Shown: piece by piece, positions 7,663 through 15,989 of the stretch | Numbering within the stretch: position 1 is the stretch's first letter | How the letters are laid out: each line of letters starts with the position of its first letter | Source: Haloarcula argentinensis DSM 12282 | GTDB lineage: Archaea > Halobacteriota > Halobacteria > Halobacteriales > Haloarculaceae | Length of the DNA: 44,394 nt | Direction of reading: 5' to 3' | NCBI GenBank assembly: GCA_000336895.1 | Contig: AOLX01000023.1 | Coordinates: forward strand, 103,847 to 148,240 | Program-made: the position numbers and the translations under genes | The notes under the pieces: model-generated | Database searches by the model: none | The model's input: the letters and a program-made list of their open reading frames with translations, nothing else | Told to the model about the DNA's origin: nothing

Positions 7663-7950
7663 CTACTCCTGGATGTGTCCCTCCTCGCGTAGCTGGTCGG
7701 CGTCCTGTTTCTCATAGCGCCACGTGATGTCGGCTTTCTCGTCCTGCCAGTCCCATGGTTCGACGAGGACCACGTCGTCCTCGCGTATCCAGATCCGCTT
7801 TTGCATCTTGCCCGGAATCCGGGCTGTGCGCTCGACGCCGTCCATACAGCGTACCTTGACGCGGTTCGCGCCAAGCATGTCCATGACGACGGCGAACACC
7901 TCGTCTTCTTCCGGCATCCGCAGGTTCTTTCTGCTGTCGTTGTCGCTCAT
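7663..7950 (-). CDS. eif1A: Translation initiation factor eIF1A
   Basis: 95 residues. A single S1/OB-fold domain contains [39 protein letters not shown] and the acidic tail REEGHIQE. It binds the A site of the small subunit during initiation. An open frame runs 25 codons further upstream, but the ATG at 7950 ([17 protein letters not shown]) lies 27 bp after a TATA box (cttaaa, 7975-7980), giving a leaderless transcript. It is the first gene of the eIF1A-RIO1 operon. Confidence 0.96.
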   Translation of the reverse strand: MSDNDSRKNLRMPEEDEVFAVVMDMLGANRVKVRCMDGVERTARIPGKMQKRIWIREDDVVLVEPWDWQDEKADITWRYEKQDADQLREEGHIQE

Positions 7951-7974
7951 ATTCGGTACTTCGACGGGGAGAGG

Positions 7975-7980
7975 TTTAAG
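7975..7980 (-). promoter_or_regulatory. TATA box of eif1A
   Basis: The minus-strand cttaaa is centred 27 bp before the ATG at 7950. This places the transcription start on the start codon and fixes the start chosen for eIF1A. Confidence 0.6.
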
Positions 7981-8072
7981 GTTTGGAAAAGTTGGACCAT
8001 GAACCCGGTCCGTGGCCCCCGTCACGGTGTGGGACAGACGCTGGGGCCGTACGGAAAAACGCGGTCGCCGCG

Positions 8073-8201
8073 TCAGTCAGCGCCGAGGCAGCCGACCCAC
8101 GAGCAGTCGGTGCAGGTCTCGATGCCTTTCGCCGTCGTCGTCTCGCCGCGACAGCGCGGACAGACGGAGCCGACCGACTGGGACTGGACGGACTTACTCA
8201 T
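8073..8201 (-). CDS. 42-residue zinc-ribbon microprotein coupled to the aldehyde dehydrogenase
   Basis: A very short gene. The ATG at 8201 overlaps the last codons of the aldehyde dehydrogenase gene by eight bases, so translation is probably coupled. The protein has two cysteine knuckles, CPRC (residues 14-17) and CTDC (30-33), plus Cys38 in SWVGCLGAD, which fits a single zinc site. Haloarchaea encode many zinc-finger proteins of under 70 residues, several needed for growth or metabolism, but none has a catalytic role shown by sequence. Its position suggests a regulatory or assembly role linked to proline/aldehyde breakdown; this is inference. Nothing else lies between it and the eIF1A promoter. 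Confidence 0.8.
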   Translation of the reverse strand: MSKSVQSQSVGSVCPRCRGETTTAKGIETCTDCSWVGCLGAD

Positions 8202-9717
8202 CGGTGATGATATCGGCTGACAGACCCTGTGCCATCTCGATGTCCTTGGAGTTGTTCAGCGTCCAGGCGGTGCGCTCGGTGACGGCCTCGATGACCTCGC
8301 GGCCACTCGGGAGGCCGTTCCCGGACTTCTTGACGCCGCCGAAGGGCAGGTGGACCTCCGCGCCGATACACGGGAGGTTCCCGTAGGCGAGACCGATTTC
8401 AGCCTCGTCACGGAACTGGTTGATCTGGCGGTAGTCCTCGGAGATGATAGCGCCGGCGAGGCCGTAGTCGACGCTGTTGTGCATCTCCAGCGCCTCGTCG
8501 AAGTCACCCGAGTACTCAAGCAGCGCGACGTGGGGACCGAACACTTCCTCGTTGATGCAACGCAGGTCCTCGTCGTAGTCGATCTCGTAGACGAACGGAC
8601 CGACCCAGTGGCCCTCTTCGTGGCCCTCAGGGATCTCCTCGGCACCGAGGTCGGCGCGGTCGACGAGTACGTTTGCCCCCTCCTCACGGGCGAGGTCGTT
8701 GTAGCGCTTGAACTTCTCGACCTGATCGTCCTCGATGAGCGGCCCCATGAAGGTGTCTTCCTCCAGCGGGTCGCCGACGGCGATGTCTTCGGCGACATCG
8801 ACGAACCGTTTCTTGAACTCGTCGTAGAGGTCCTCGTGGACGATGAGGCGCTCCGAGGAGACACAGCGCTGGCCGGTCGTCTTGAAGCTAGACATCACTG
8901 CCGAGTGAACGGCGATGTCGAGGTCGGCTTCCTCCGTGACGATGACAGCGTTCTTCCCACCCATCTCGCAGGCGGCGATCTTCCCGGGCTCGCCACCGAC
9001 CTTGGAGGCGATCTTGTGGCCGACTTCGGCGCTCCCGGTGAAGAGGACCGTCTCGACGCGGTCGTCCTCGACGATAGCGTTGCCGGCGTCGCCGTAGCCC
9101 TGCACGAGGTTGAACACGCCGTCCGGGATGCCAGAGTCTTCGAACATCTCGGCGATGATGTGGGCACACCACGGGGTCTGTTCGGCGGGCTTCCAGACGA
9201 CCGTGTTGCCCTCGACCAGCGTCACTGCGAGGTGCCAGAACGGGATGGCGACCGGGAAGTTCCACGGGGTGATACAGCCGACGACGCCTTTCGGCTTGCG
9301 CCGCATATAGGCGTCCTTGCTGGCGATTTCCGACGGTACCACGTCGCCGTGGGGGTGGCGAGCGTTGCCGGCGGCCCACTCGACCATGTGCCAGGACTCG
9401 GTGACGTCGGCCAGCCCTTCGCTGATCTCCTTGCCACACTCCATGGTGACGATTTCGCCGAGTTCCTCGTGGCGGTCACGCAGCTCGTGGTAGATGTCCC
9501 AGAGGTACTCCGCGCGGTCGATGTGCGAGAGCGAGCGCCACTCGTCGTAGGCGTCCTCTGCTGCGGCCAGTGCGCGGTCGACATCGGCTTCTGTTCCGCG
9601 GTGGAACGAGGCGAGGGCCTCGCCGGTGGCCGGGTTCTGACTTGTGAACGTTTCGTCGCCGGTGCCTGTCGTCCATTCACCGTCGATGTAGTGTCGACGT
9701 GAGTCGTCTGTACTCAT
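8194..9717 (-). CDS. NAD(P)-dependent aldehyde dehydrogenase, probable 1-pyrroline-5-carboxylate dehydrogenase
   Basis: 507 residues, full length for the ALDH superfamily. Landmarks: PWNFPVAIPFWHLA (about 151-164) and KPAEQTP in the cofactor domain, FTGSAEVG (226-233), catalytic Glu251 in ACEMGGKN, nucleophile Cys285 in TTGQRCVSSER, and EVFGPHVALL near the C-terminus. It oxidises an aldehyde to an acid. Glutamate semialdehyde (P5C) is inferred from the adjacent proline dehydrogenase and racemase genes, not from specificity residues. A TATA-like catattgg at 9743-9750 lies about 27 bp upstream. A 12-bp motif immediately above it is shared with the importer promoter. It is followed by an overlapping zinc-ribbon gene. 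Confidence 0.85.
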   Translation of the reverse strand: MSTDDSRRHYIDGEWTTGTGDETFTSQNPATGEALASFHRGTEADVDRALAAAEDAYDEWRSLSHIDRAEYLWDIYHELRDRHEELGEIVTMECGKEISEGLADVTESWHMVEWAAGNARHPHGDVVPSEIASKDAYMRRKPKGVVGCITPWNFPVAIPFWHLAVTLVEGNTVVWKPAEQTPWCAHIIAEMFEDSGIPDGVFNLVQGYGDAGNAIVEDDRVETVLFTGSAEVGHKIASKVGGEPGKIAACEMGGKNAVIVTEEADLDIAVHSAVMSSFKTTGQRCVSSERLIVHEDLYDEFKKRFVDVAEDIAVGDPLEEDTFMGPLIEDDQVEKFKRYNDLAREEGANVLVDRADLGAEEIPEGHEEGHWVGPFVYEIDYDEDLRCINEEVFGPHVALLEYSGDFDEALEMHNSVDYGLAGAIISEDYRQINQFRDEAEIGLAYGNLPCIGAEVHLPFGGVKKSGNGLPSGREVIEAVTERTAWTLNNSKDIEMAQGLSADIITDE

Positions 9718-9753
9718 GATAGGTACTGTACGCGTCCCCTACCAATATGTTCC

Positions 9754-9765
9754 ACCGTCCATGGT
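9754..9765 (-). promoter_or_regulatory. Putative operator, copy 1 (ACCGTCCATGGT / ACCATGGACGGT)
   Basis: This 12-bp sequence lies just upstream of the TATA-like box of the aldehyde dehydrogenase. It recurs perfectly, inverted, at 12590-12601 just upstream of the TATA box of the Liv importer operon. A partial version (ccatggtcggt) is at 9816-9826, on the side facing the regulator gene. Its location suits an activator site, or a repressor site that competes with TFB. Confidence 0.5.
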
Positions 9766-9782
9766 CAGGGGGACGGCAATAA

Positions 9783-9806
9783 CCTGATATGCCATCCATA
9801 ATCAGG
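9783..9806. promoter_or_regulatory. Inverted repeat in the divergent promoter region
   Basis: CCTGAT and ATCAGG are separated by 12 bp. The repeat lies between the divergent aldehyde dehydrogenase and HTH_10 regulator genes, clear of both TATA boxes. It could be a dimer-binding site. Confidence 0.35.
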
Positions 9807-9906
9807 CATTGTCTCCCATGGTCGGTGTTCCCCTTATGAACCGCACCTTTATTTGCATCCACATCGTGGCTATCCCTAGCATCCCTTCATACGGAGGGCG
9901 CTCAGT

Positions 9907-10623
9907 ATGAGTAACGCACAATCACAACACGGGGGACTCCAGCTTACCCTGAGCATCTGGCATCCGGACTGCTGGACGCTCGAAGTCACCGACAAGACGG
10001 CGGCTGGGCTACTGGCCCACGGCGTGTACAACACACAGAACGGTAGCGTGAAGGGCCTGTTCACCGCGTACGCCGACAGTATTAGCGACGTTGAGGCTCT
10101 CATCGATGCGACTCGCGACTCGTCACTGACAGACTCTGTGCTGGAGCTGCGCGAGCGCCACGGCGCGACCGGCACAGGCTCGTCGCCGGGGAACACGACC
10201 CGCGAATTGTTCGTCGAGTACGACCCGGACAACACCATCAGCGACAGCCTGCTCTCGCGGGGGTTCATCCACAACGACCCGGTTCGGGTCCGGCACGGTC
10301 GCGAGCACTGGCCGGTGTTTTTCCCGGACTCCCGCGACGAAGCCGAGTCGCTCCTCGACGAGATCCGCGAGGAGCAGTCGGCCGATATCGAAGTCACACG
10401 AATTACATCCGCTGGCGGCGGCAATCCGAAGCAACTCCGGCGAATGGACCGGCTCTCGGATAGCCAGCGCGAGGCGTTCGAACTCGCCCGACAGGAAGAT
10501 TACTACGCGTGGCCACGTGGTATCTCGACGCGCGAACTCGCGTCGAAACTCGGTGTTTCGAAGACGACGCTGCTCGAACACCTTCGGAAAGCAGAAGCGA
10601 AACTACTCGACCCGGACCAGTAG
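9907..10623 (+). CDS. HTH_10 (bacterioopsin-activator type) transcriptional regulator
   Basis: 238 residues. The N-terminal two thirds match the Bat/HTH_10 ligand-sensing region (LQLTLSIWHPDCWTLEVTDK at the start). The C-terminal helix-turn-helix is LSDSQREAFELARQEDYYAW...ISTRELASKLGVSKTTLLEHLRKAEAKLL (about 180-235), the PF04967 signature. It is divergent from the aldehyde dehydrogenase and converges with proline dehydrogenase with one base between the stop codons. It is the only regulator in the proline island, so it is the natural candidate for controlling aldehyde dehydrogenase, proline dehydrogenase, epimerase and importer. Activator or repressor is not determined. Confidence 0.9.
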   Translation: MSNAQSQHGGLQLTLSIWHPDCWTLEVTDKTAAGLLAHGVYNTQNGSVKGLFTAYADSISDVEALIDATRDSSLTDSVLELRERHGATGTGSSPGNTTRELFVEYDPDNTISDSLLSRGFIHNDPVRVRHGREHWPVFFPDSRDEAESLLDEIREEQSADIEVTRITSAGGGNPKQLRRMDRLSDSQREAFELARQEDYYAWPRGISTRELASKLGVSKTTLLEHLRKAEAKLLDPDQ

Positions 10624-10624
10624 T

Positions 10625-11461
10625 TCAACTCAGGACGGCCCGGACGGCGAACAGCGCGTTCTCCTTGCGCTCGCGGACGCGCCGATAGAAGTAGGAGAAC
10701 CACTTGTCGCCGTAGGGAATGTACTGCCACATCGGGACCCCCTCGGCGGCGAGGTCGCGCTGTTCGTCGTCGCGGACCCCCATCAGCATCTGCACCTCGT
10801 AGTCGGTGCCGTACTCGTCGTGGAGCTCTTTCGCGTGGTCTATCATCGCGGGGTCGTGGCTGCCGACGGCGACGCCACCTTCGAACTCCTCGAACATCAG
10901 TTCGAGACAGTCCCGATAGGCTTCGTTGACACGCTCTTTCTTTTTATACGAGACCTCTTTCGGCTCGGAGTAGGCACCCTTGACAAGTCTGACTTTCCCG
11001 GGGAGGGGCGCGAGCCGTTCGAGGTCCTCGGGCGTCCGTTTGAGGTTTGCCTGCGTACAGACGCCGACGCCGCCCTCGTGTTCCGTGACGAGCCGCTCGT
11101 ATGCGTCGAGAGTGACGTCGGTCGTAGTGTAGTCCTCCATATCGACCCAGACGAAGACATCGTGGTCGTCACCCGCCGCGACGATGCGTTCGAGATTCTC
11201 GACGAACACGTCGTCGCCAACGTCGAGGCCGATCTGTGAGGGCTTGACTGAGATACAGCAGTCGAGACCGCTTCTGTCGATCTCCTTTATCAGCTCGATG
11301 TACTGGTCTGCGTCCTCGTCGGCTGGCTGGCGCTCGTCGTAGTGTTCGCCAAGCAGATTTAGGATACCCTTGACATCGTCGTCGTTGAGCGAAGCGACGT
11401 GGTCGAGCGCTCCCGGCGCTGTCTCCCCGGCGACGAAGTTGTTCGCTATCGGCGGAATCAT
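10625..11461 (-). CDS. Proline dehydrogenase (FAD-dependent, PRODH domain)
   Basis: 278 residues, a stand-alone monofunctional PRODH barrel that oxidises L-proline to P5C. Seen are CCISVKPSQIGLD (flavin/substrate strand), VRLVKGAYSEPKEV (the catalytic LVKGAY motif) and the C-terminal YFYRRVRERKENALF, which carries the paired arginines that bind the proline carboxylate. The ATG at 11461 starts MIPPIANNFVAGE, as in the family; the frame is open 12 codons further upstream. It lies 71 bp after the epimerase gene on the same strand. Together with the aldehyde dehydrogenase across the regulator gene it would complete proline to glutamate. Confidence 0.93.
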   Translation of the reverse strand: MIPPIANNFVAGETAPGALDHVASLNDDDVKGILNLLGEHYDERQPADEDADQYIELIKEIDRSGLDCCISVKPSQIGLDVGDDVFVENLERIVAAGDDHDVFVWVDMEDYTTTDVTLDAYERLVTEHEGGVGVCTQANLKRTPEDLERLAPLPGKVRLVKGAYSEPKEVSYKKKERVNEAYRDCLELMFEEFEGGVAVGSHDPAMIDHAKELHDEYGTDYEVQMLMGVRDDEQRDLAAEGVPMWQYIPYGDKWFSYFYRRVRERKENALFAVRAVLS

Positions 11462-11532
11462 TATCGAAACTACGCCACTATATGGGCCTAAACGCACCCC
11501 CTACCAAAAAAATCACTCTCCGAAGTCTGAAA

Positions 11533-12504
11533 TCAAGCGAGCGTGAAACTGCCGAGCGTATCGTCGTCAGTCCGGTAAAACGTGTGCTCCCCCGTGATGT
11601 GCGCTGTGCCAGAAACGACCGGGCTGGTCACGGTGACACCGTTGTCGACGCTGGTGTCGCTGATGTACCCCTCGAACGCTGACCCGACCGGGCCAGTCAC
11701 TTCGACACGCTCGCCGACGGCGAGGTCGCCGTCGACGTGATGGAGCGTCAACCGCGCACACGTGCCTGTTCCGCAGGGGGAGCGGTCGACGGAGCCGTCG
11801 GCAAACACCACACAGCTCCGGTCGCCGTCGCCGCTGGCGGTGAGTTCGACTGCAGAGACGGTCGCCCGCGCTCCGGTGACCGGGTCCTCGGGTGCGGCAT
11901 CGTTGACTGCTCGCCGGAGGTCCAGTGCGGGTTCGATACACTGCGTGGCGTCCTCGCTGTCGAGCGTGACGCCGAGACTGTCAGCGTCGACGACGGCAAA
12001 GTAGTTGCCGGCATAGACGATACGAACCTCGACCGGGACGCCGTCCTGTTCGACGGGAACCGTCTCACAGACGTAACTGTCGACGTTTTCGAACGCAACG
12101 CGGCGGACGACGCCATCAGCTATCTCGACTGTTACGTCGACCAGTCCGGCGGGAGTTTCGACGGTCAGTTCGGGCGACTCGGGAAGTTCGCCCCGTTCCA
12201 CGAGTGCGGTCACGACGCCGATGAGGCCGTGGCCGCACATATCCAGATAGCCATCAGTGTCCATGAAGAACACCCCGAGGTCGGCCCGGTCGGTTGGCAC
12301 CGGGACCGCTCCGAACATATCCGCGTGGCCACGGGGCTCTTGCATGAGGAGTTGCCGGACGCCGTCAGCCGTGGCTTTGAACCGGTCGCGTCTCTCCCGG
12401 ACGGTCGCTCCGGTGAGCGTGTCAGCTTCGATACCGTCGAGGACGATGCGCGTCGGTTCCCCGCCCGTGTGCGTGTCTACCGTGGTAAACTCCGTTCGTT
12501 CCAT
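11533..12504 (-). CDS. Proline racemase / 4-hydroxyproline 2-epimerase family protein
   Basis: 323 residues, the usual length. Both catalytic cysteines are present: Cys90 in MCGHG and Cys244 in RSPCGTGT. In trans-3-hydroxyproline dehydratases the second is Thr, so a racemase or epimerase is favoured. It interconverts D/L-proline or trans-4-hydroxy-L-proline and its D-cis form. The PRODH downstream fits D-proline to L-proline to P5C. No D-amino-acid oxidase typical of a hydroxyproline pathway is seen in the window. It is divergent from the Liv importer operon. A TATA-like taatac near 12545-12552 would give a leader of about 20 nt. Confidence 0.9.
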   Translation of the reverse strand: MERTEFTTVDTHTGGEPTRIVLDGIEADTLTGATVRERRDRFKATADGVRQLLMQEPRGHADMFGAVPVPTDRADLGVFFMDTDGYLDMCGHGLIGVVTALVERGELPESPELTVETPAGLVDVTVEIADGVVRRVAFENVDSYVCETVPVEQDGVPVEVRIVYAGNYFAVVDADSLGVTLDSEDATQCIEPALDLRRAVNDAAPEDPVTGARATVSAVELTASGDGDRSCVVFADGSVDRSPCGTGTCARLTLHHVDGDLAVGERVEVTGPVGSAFEGYISDTSVDNGVTVTSPVVSGTAHITGEHTFYRTDDDTLGSFTLA

Positions 12505-12589
12505 AGCCGTAGCGATACTCTATACGGCAAACGCGTTCCAGAAGTATTAATTCACGGCTTCTCGTATGCTGTCCAGAACGTGGTGCCTA

Positions 12590-12601
12590 CCATGGACGGT
12601 G
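12590..12601 (+). promoter_or_regulatory. Putative operator, copy 2 (ACCATGGACGGT)
   Basis: A perfect inverted copy of 9754-9765. It lies just upstream of the probable TATA element (gttatacag, about 12608-12616) of the importer operon, and also upstream of the divergent epimerase gene. Shared sites at two promoters of one pathway suggest a regulon. Confidence 0.5.
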
Positions 12602-12644
12602 ACAGGGTTATACAGGGACTTACGAAAAAGGATATCAGTATACC

Positions 12645-13934
12645 ATGAACGACCATGACACGCGTTCGATTGACAGGCGAAGCGTAATCAAAGCCGCTGC
12701 GAGTGCCGGACTCGTCGGTCTCGCCGGCTGTTCCGGTGGTGCTCCCGAAGACGGTGGTGGGGGCGACGGTGGTGACGGCGAATCGACGGATGCCTCGACG
12801 GACTCCGGGTCCGAAACCTACACCATCGGGATGGTTGACAGCCTCTCCGGGTCACTGTCGGCGTTCGGTCAGCGGAACCAGCGCGGCAAGGAAATCGCGC
12901 TTGACGATATCAACTCCGTCGGTGTCAGTGGCGGCGAACTGGCGATCTCACAGCAGGACGACCAGAGTACGAGCCAGGGTGGAGTCAGTGCAGCCCAGAC
13001 ACTCGTCAATCAGGAAGAGGTTCCGCTGCTCATCGGTACTGTCGGGAGCGGCGTCAGCACGGCTATCCACGAAAGCGTCGTCCAGAACACGGACGTCGTC
13101 CAGATCAGTCAGAACAGCACCAGCCCGAACCTGACGAACTTCCCGGACCTGCTCCGGATGCCGCCGGCCGGCAAGGCACAGGCGGAGGCAATTTCGTCGC
13201 TCCTCAACGAGGACGGCAACGAGTCCGCCGCGCTGGCCTGGATCAACAACGACTACGGCCAGTCCGTCGGCGAGGCTTTCATCGAGGCCTACGACGGGGA
13301 GATCGTCTACAACGAACCCCACGATCAGGGCCAATCCTCCTATAGCAGCACCATCTCCTCGATGTCAGACACCGACGCTGACGCGTGGGTGTTCATCACC
13401 TACCAGCCGGAGTTCGCGACGATGTCTCAGGAAGCGTTCGATCTCGGCGTCACCGATCAAGCCGCTTGGTACGGTGGTGACAGCGTCAAGGGCCCGAAAG
13501 TCCTCGAATCAGCTCCCGAGGGCAGTCTCGACGGAATGAAGGCCGTGGTTCCGAGCGTCCCGCAGGACGCCGAGAACTACCAGGCGTTCGTCTCGGAGTT
13601 CGAAGAGCGCTTCGGCGAGGAACCCACGTCGTGGTCGGCCTACGCCTACGACGCTGTGGTCGTCAGCGCGCTCGCTATCGAAGCCGCCGACGAATTCACC
13701 GGCTCGGCGCTCATGGAAGTCGTCCGGGACGTGACCCGTCCCGAGGGTGAGGAAGCGACTACCTACGAGGAAGCGCACGAAATTCTGGCAAACGGTGGCT
13801 CGCCGTCGGACGTGGACTACACCGGCGTGAGCGGCCCCATCGACCTCGACGAGAACGGTGACCCCGTTGGGTTGCTGCAGGTGTTCGAAGTCGTAGACCA
13901 CGCGTACGAACCCGCCGGCTTCATCGAGGGCTAA
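12645..13934 (+). CDS. Liv/Urt-type ABC transporter substrate-binding lipoprotein
   Basis: 429 residues. The N-terminus carries a twin-arginine signal (RRSVIKAAASAG, residues 11-22) and a lipobox LAGC with Cys29, so it is probably exported folded by Tat and lipid-anchored. A Gly/Asp/Ser-rich linker follows, then a type I periplasmic-binding fold (YTIGMVDSLSGSLSAFGQ... to the end) of the Peripla_BP_6 kind that binds branched-chain amino acids, amides or urea. The neighbouring genes suggest proline or a proline derivative as ligand; that is inference. It is the first gene of a five-gene operon (receptor, two permeases, two ATPases). Confidence 0.93.
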   Translation: MNDHDTRSIDRRSVIKAAASAGLVGLAGCSGGAPEDGGGGDGGDGESTDASTDSGSETYTIGMVDSLSGSLSAFGQRNQRGKEIALDDINSVGVSGGELAISQQDDQSTSQGGVSAAQTLVNQEEVPLLIGTVGSGVSTAIHESVVQNTDVVQISQNSTSPNLTNFPDLLRMPPAGKAQAEAISSLLNEDGNESAALAWINNDYGQSVGEAFIEAYDGEIVYNEPHDQGQSSYSSTISSMSDTDADAWVFITYQPEFATMSQEAFDLGVTDQAAWYGGDSVKGPKVLESAPEGSLDGMKAVVPSVPQDAENYQAFVSEFEERFGEEPTSWSAYAYDAVVVSALAIEAADEFTGSALMEVVRDVTRPEGEEATTYEEAHEILANGGSPSDVDYTGVSGPIDLDENGDPVGLLQVFEVVDHAYEPAGFIEG

Positions 13935-13965
13935 CGCAGCCACAACCCTTTCCCCATTTTTACCA

Positions 13966-14883
13966 ATGGCGCAGATATTACAGTACCTGGCAAACGGGCT
14001 CGTTTTCAGTAGTATCATTATCCTCGGGAGTATCGGGCTCTCGCTGGTCTACAGCATCGCCGACTTCGCGAACTTCGCACACGGCGATACGATGACGCTT
14101 GGTGCCTACGGAGCGTTCGTCGCGTTCGGCGTGTTCGGCGGTCTCGGCGGCACTGTTCTCGGTCTCCCGATCGGGTTCTTTCTGGCCCTTGCGGTCGGGA
14201 TGGCGCTCGCAGCGATCGTCGCCGTCCTCACTCATATTCTCGTGTACAAGCCCCTCGATACGGACTCGATCGGGCTGCTCATCACGAGCATCGGTGTGGC
14301 GTTCGTCTACCGCGCGGTGCTACAGGCGTCCTTCGGGACGGACTTTCTACAGTACGACATCCGCCGCAGCGGTCCGATTCCGCTGCTGCTGGACACGCTC
14401 GATGTCGCAGTGACACAGCGGGACGTGGCGATCATCGTCAGCGCGGCGGTCCTCGTCGCCGGCCTGCATCTCCTGCTCCAGCGGACGACGCTTGGTCGGA
14501 AGATGCGCGCGACGGCTGACAACCCCGACCTCGCACGCGTGAGCGGTATCCGAACCGACCGCGTCATTCTCGTCATGTGGGTCGTCGGAAGTGCGCTGGC
14601 CGCCGCTGGCGGCGTCTTCCTCGCGCTGTACAGCCAGCTCGACCCGCGCATCGGCTTCAACATTCTGCTGGTCGTGTTCGCCGCGGTCATCCTCGGCGGC
14701 ATCGGCTCGGTGTACGGGGCGATGCTCGGTGGCCTACTCATCGGGATGCTCCACGAACTGACGCCGCTGCTCAGTGATGTCGGCCTTCCGATCAGCAACG
14801 CCTACGCGCCGGCTGTCGCGTTCGTCATCATGGTCGCGGTCCTGCTTGTCAGGCCCCGCGGCATCGCAGGTGATATGACATGA
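13966..14883 (+). CDS. livH: Liv-type ABC permease (LivH family)
   Basis: 305 residues, a polytopic membrane protein of the BPD_transp_2 family. It begins with LANGLVFSSIIILGSIGLSL and contains YSIADFANFAHGDTMTLGAY, the conserved LivH N-terminal region. The EAA-like cytosolic loop is TTLGRKMRATADNPDLARVSGI, which contacts the ATPases. It forms the channel with LivM. It overlaps the next gene by four bases (ATGA). Confidence 0.94.
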   Translation: MAQILQYLANGLVFSSIIILGSIGLSLVYSIADFANFAHGDTMTLGAYGAFVAFGVFGGLGGTVLGLPIGFFLALAVGMALAAIVAVLTHILVYKPLDTDSIGLLITSIGVAFVYRAVLQASFGTDFLQYDIRRSGPIPLLLDTLDVAVTQRDVAIIVSAAVLVAGLHLLLQRTTLGRKMRATADNPDLARVSGIRTDRVILVMWVVGSALAAAGGVFLALYSQLDPRIGFNILLVVFAAVILGGIGSVYGAMLGGLLIGMLHELTPLLSDVGLPISNAYAPAVAFVIMVAVLLVRPRGIAGDMT

Positions 14884-15989
14884 GCACGCTCGATGTCGGT
14901 GCGTACTCGCCCCGCGAAAAGGGCGTCGTGGGACTGCTCGGCGCGCTTGGCGCACTCCTGCTCATTGCGGTCGTCACCGGCTTCCTCGCCCCGGCGTACC
15001 TGCTGTATCTCGTCGGGCTGTCGGCGATGTACATGCTCCTCTCGATGGGGCTGAACGTCCAGTGGGGGTACGGTGGCATGATCAACTTCAGCGTCGCGGC
15101 GTTCTTCGGCCTCGGCGCGTACGGGACCGCGTTGCTGACGGCGTCCGGCTCGCCGATCTCCGGCGGCGTCAGTCCCGTCATCGCACTGTTCGGCGGTCTC
15201 GCCCTCGCTGCGGTGCTCGCGGTCATCATCGGCTACCCGACGCTGAAGCTCCGCGACGACTACCTCGCAATCGCGTCGCTGGGTCTTGCAGAGGTCGTCC
15301 GTATCTTCATCCTCAACGAATCGCAGTGGACGGCGGGCAGCGCCGGCTTGACCGGCATCCCGCTGTTTTTCTCCGACTGGCCCGTGCTCGGCGACCTGAC
15401 CTACCCGTACGTCTTCTACGCGGGCGGGACGCCGGTGTTCAACATGAGCCAATCGGTCGTCACCAGCTTCCTGAACGTCGTCCTCGTCACGGTCATCGTC
15501 GCGGCCGTCTATCTGTTCCTCCGGCGGATTCACCAGTCGCCGTGGGGCCGCGTCCTGCGGACGATCCGGACCGACGAGGACCTCGCGGAGACGCTTGGCA
15601 AAAACACGTTCGCGTTCAAGATGCAGGCGTTCGTCATCGGGAGCCTCATCATGGCGCTCGCGGGCGTGTTCTACTCACACCTCGTGCTGTTCGTCAGCCC
15701 GCAGGACCTCCAGCCGATCACGACGTTCTACGTCTGGGTCGCCGTCATCCTCGGCGGCACTGGCAGCGACCGCGGCGCGATGCTGGGCGGGTTCACCATC
15801 GTCGCCATCCAGCAGGGAACCCGGTTCATGACCGACACCGGCGCGCTACCCATCGGTGCCGCACCGCTTCGACTCATGCTGGTCGGCCTACTTATCATCT
15901 TCATCGTCAGGCTCCGCCCGGAGGGGATTCTCCCGCCGGAGCGCGAACTTATCTGGCCCGACTCGCTGGGGGGCGGTCGCGATGAGTGA
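14880..15989 (+). CDS. livM: Liv-type ABC permease (LivM family)
   Basis: 369 residues. It has the LivM pattern MLLSMGLNVQWGYGGMINFS near residues 50-70. The coupling loop is SPWGRVLRTIRTDEDLAETLGKN, and AVILGGTGSDRGAMLGG is near the end. About eight to ten membrane segments are visible. It overlaps livH upstream (ATGA) and the ATPase gene downstream (GATGAGTGA), consistent with coupled translation of equal amounts. Confidence 0.94.
   Translation: MSTLDVGAYSPREKGVVGLLGALGALLLIAVVTGFLAPAYLLYLVGLSAMYMLLSMGLNVQWGYGGMINFSVAAFFGLGAYGTALLTASGSPISGGVSPVIALFGGLALAAVLAVIIGYPTLKLRDDYLAIASLGLAEVVRIFILNESQWTAGSAGLTGIPLFFSDWPVLGDLTYPYVFYAGGTPVFNMSQSVVTSFLNVVLVTVIVAAVYLFLRRIHQSPWGRVLRTIRTDEDLAETLGKNTFAFKMQAFVIGSLIMALAGVFYSHLVLFVSPQDLQPITTFYVWVAVILGGTGSDRGAMLGGFTIVAIQQGTRFMTDTGALPIGAAPLRLMLVGLLIIFIVRLRPEGILPPERELIWPDSLGGGRDE

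Noticed and set aside
8350..9702. Long open frame (450 codons) antisense to the aldehyde dehydrogenase
   Set aside because: It is a mirror of a well-conserved dehydrogenase in G+C-rich DNA. Its Asp/Val/Leu-rich sequence shows no domain.
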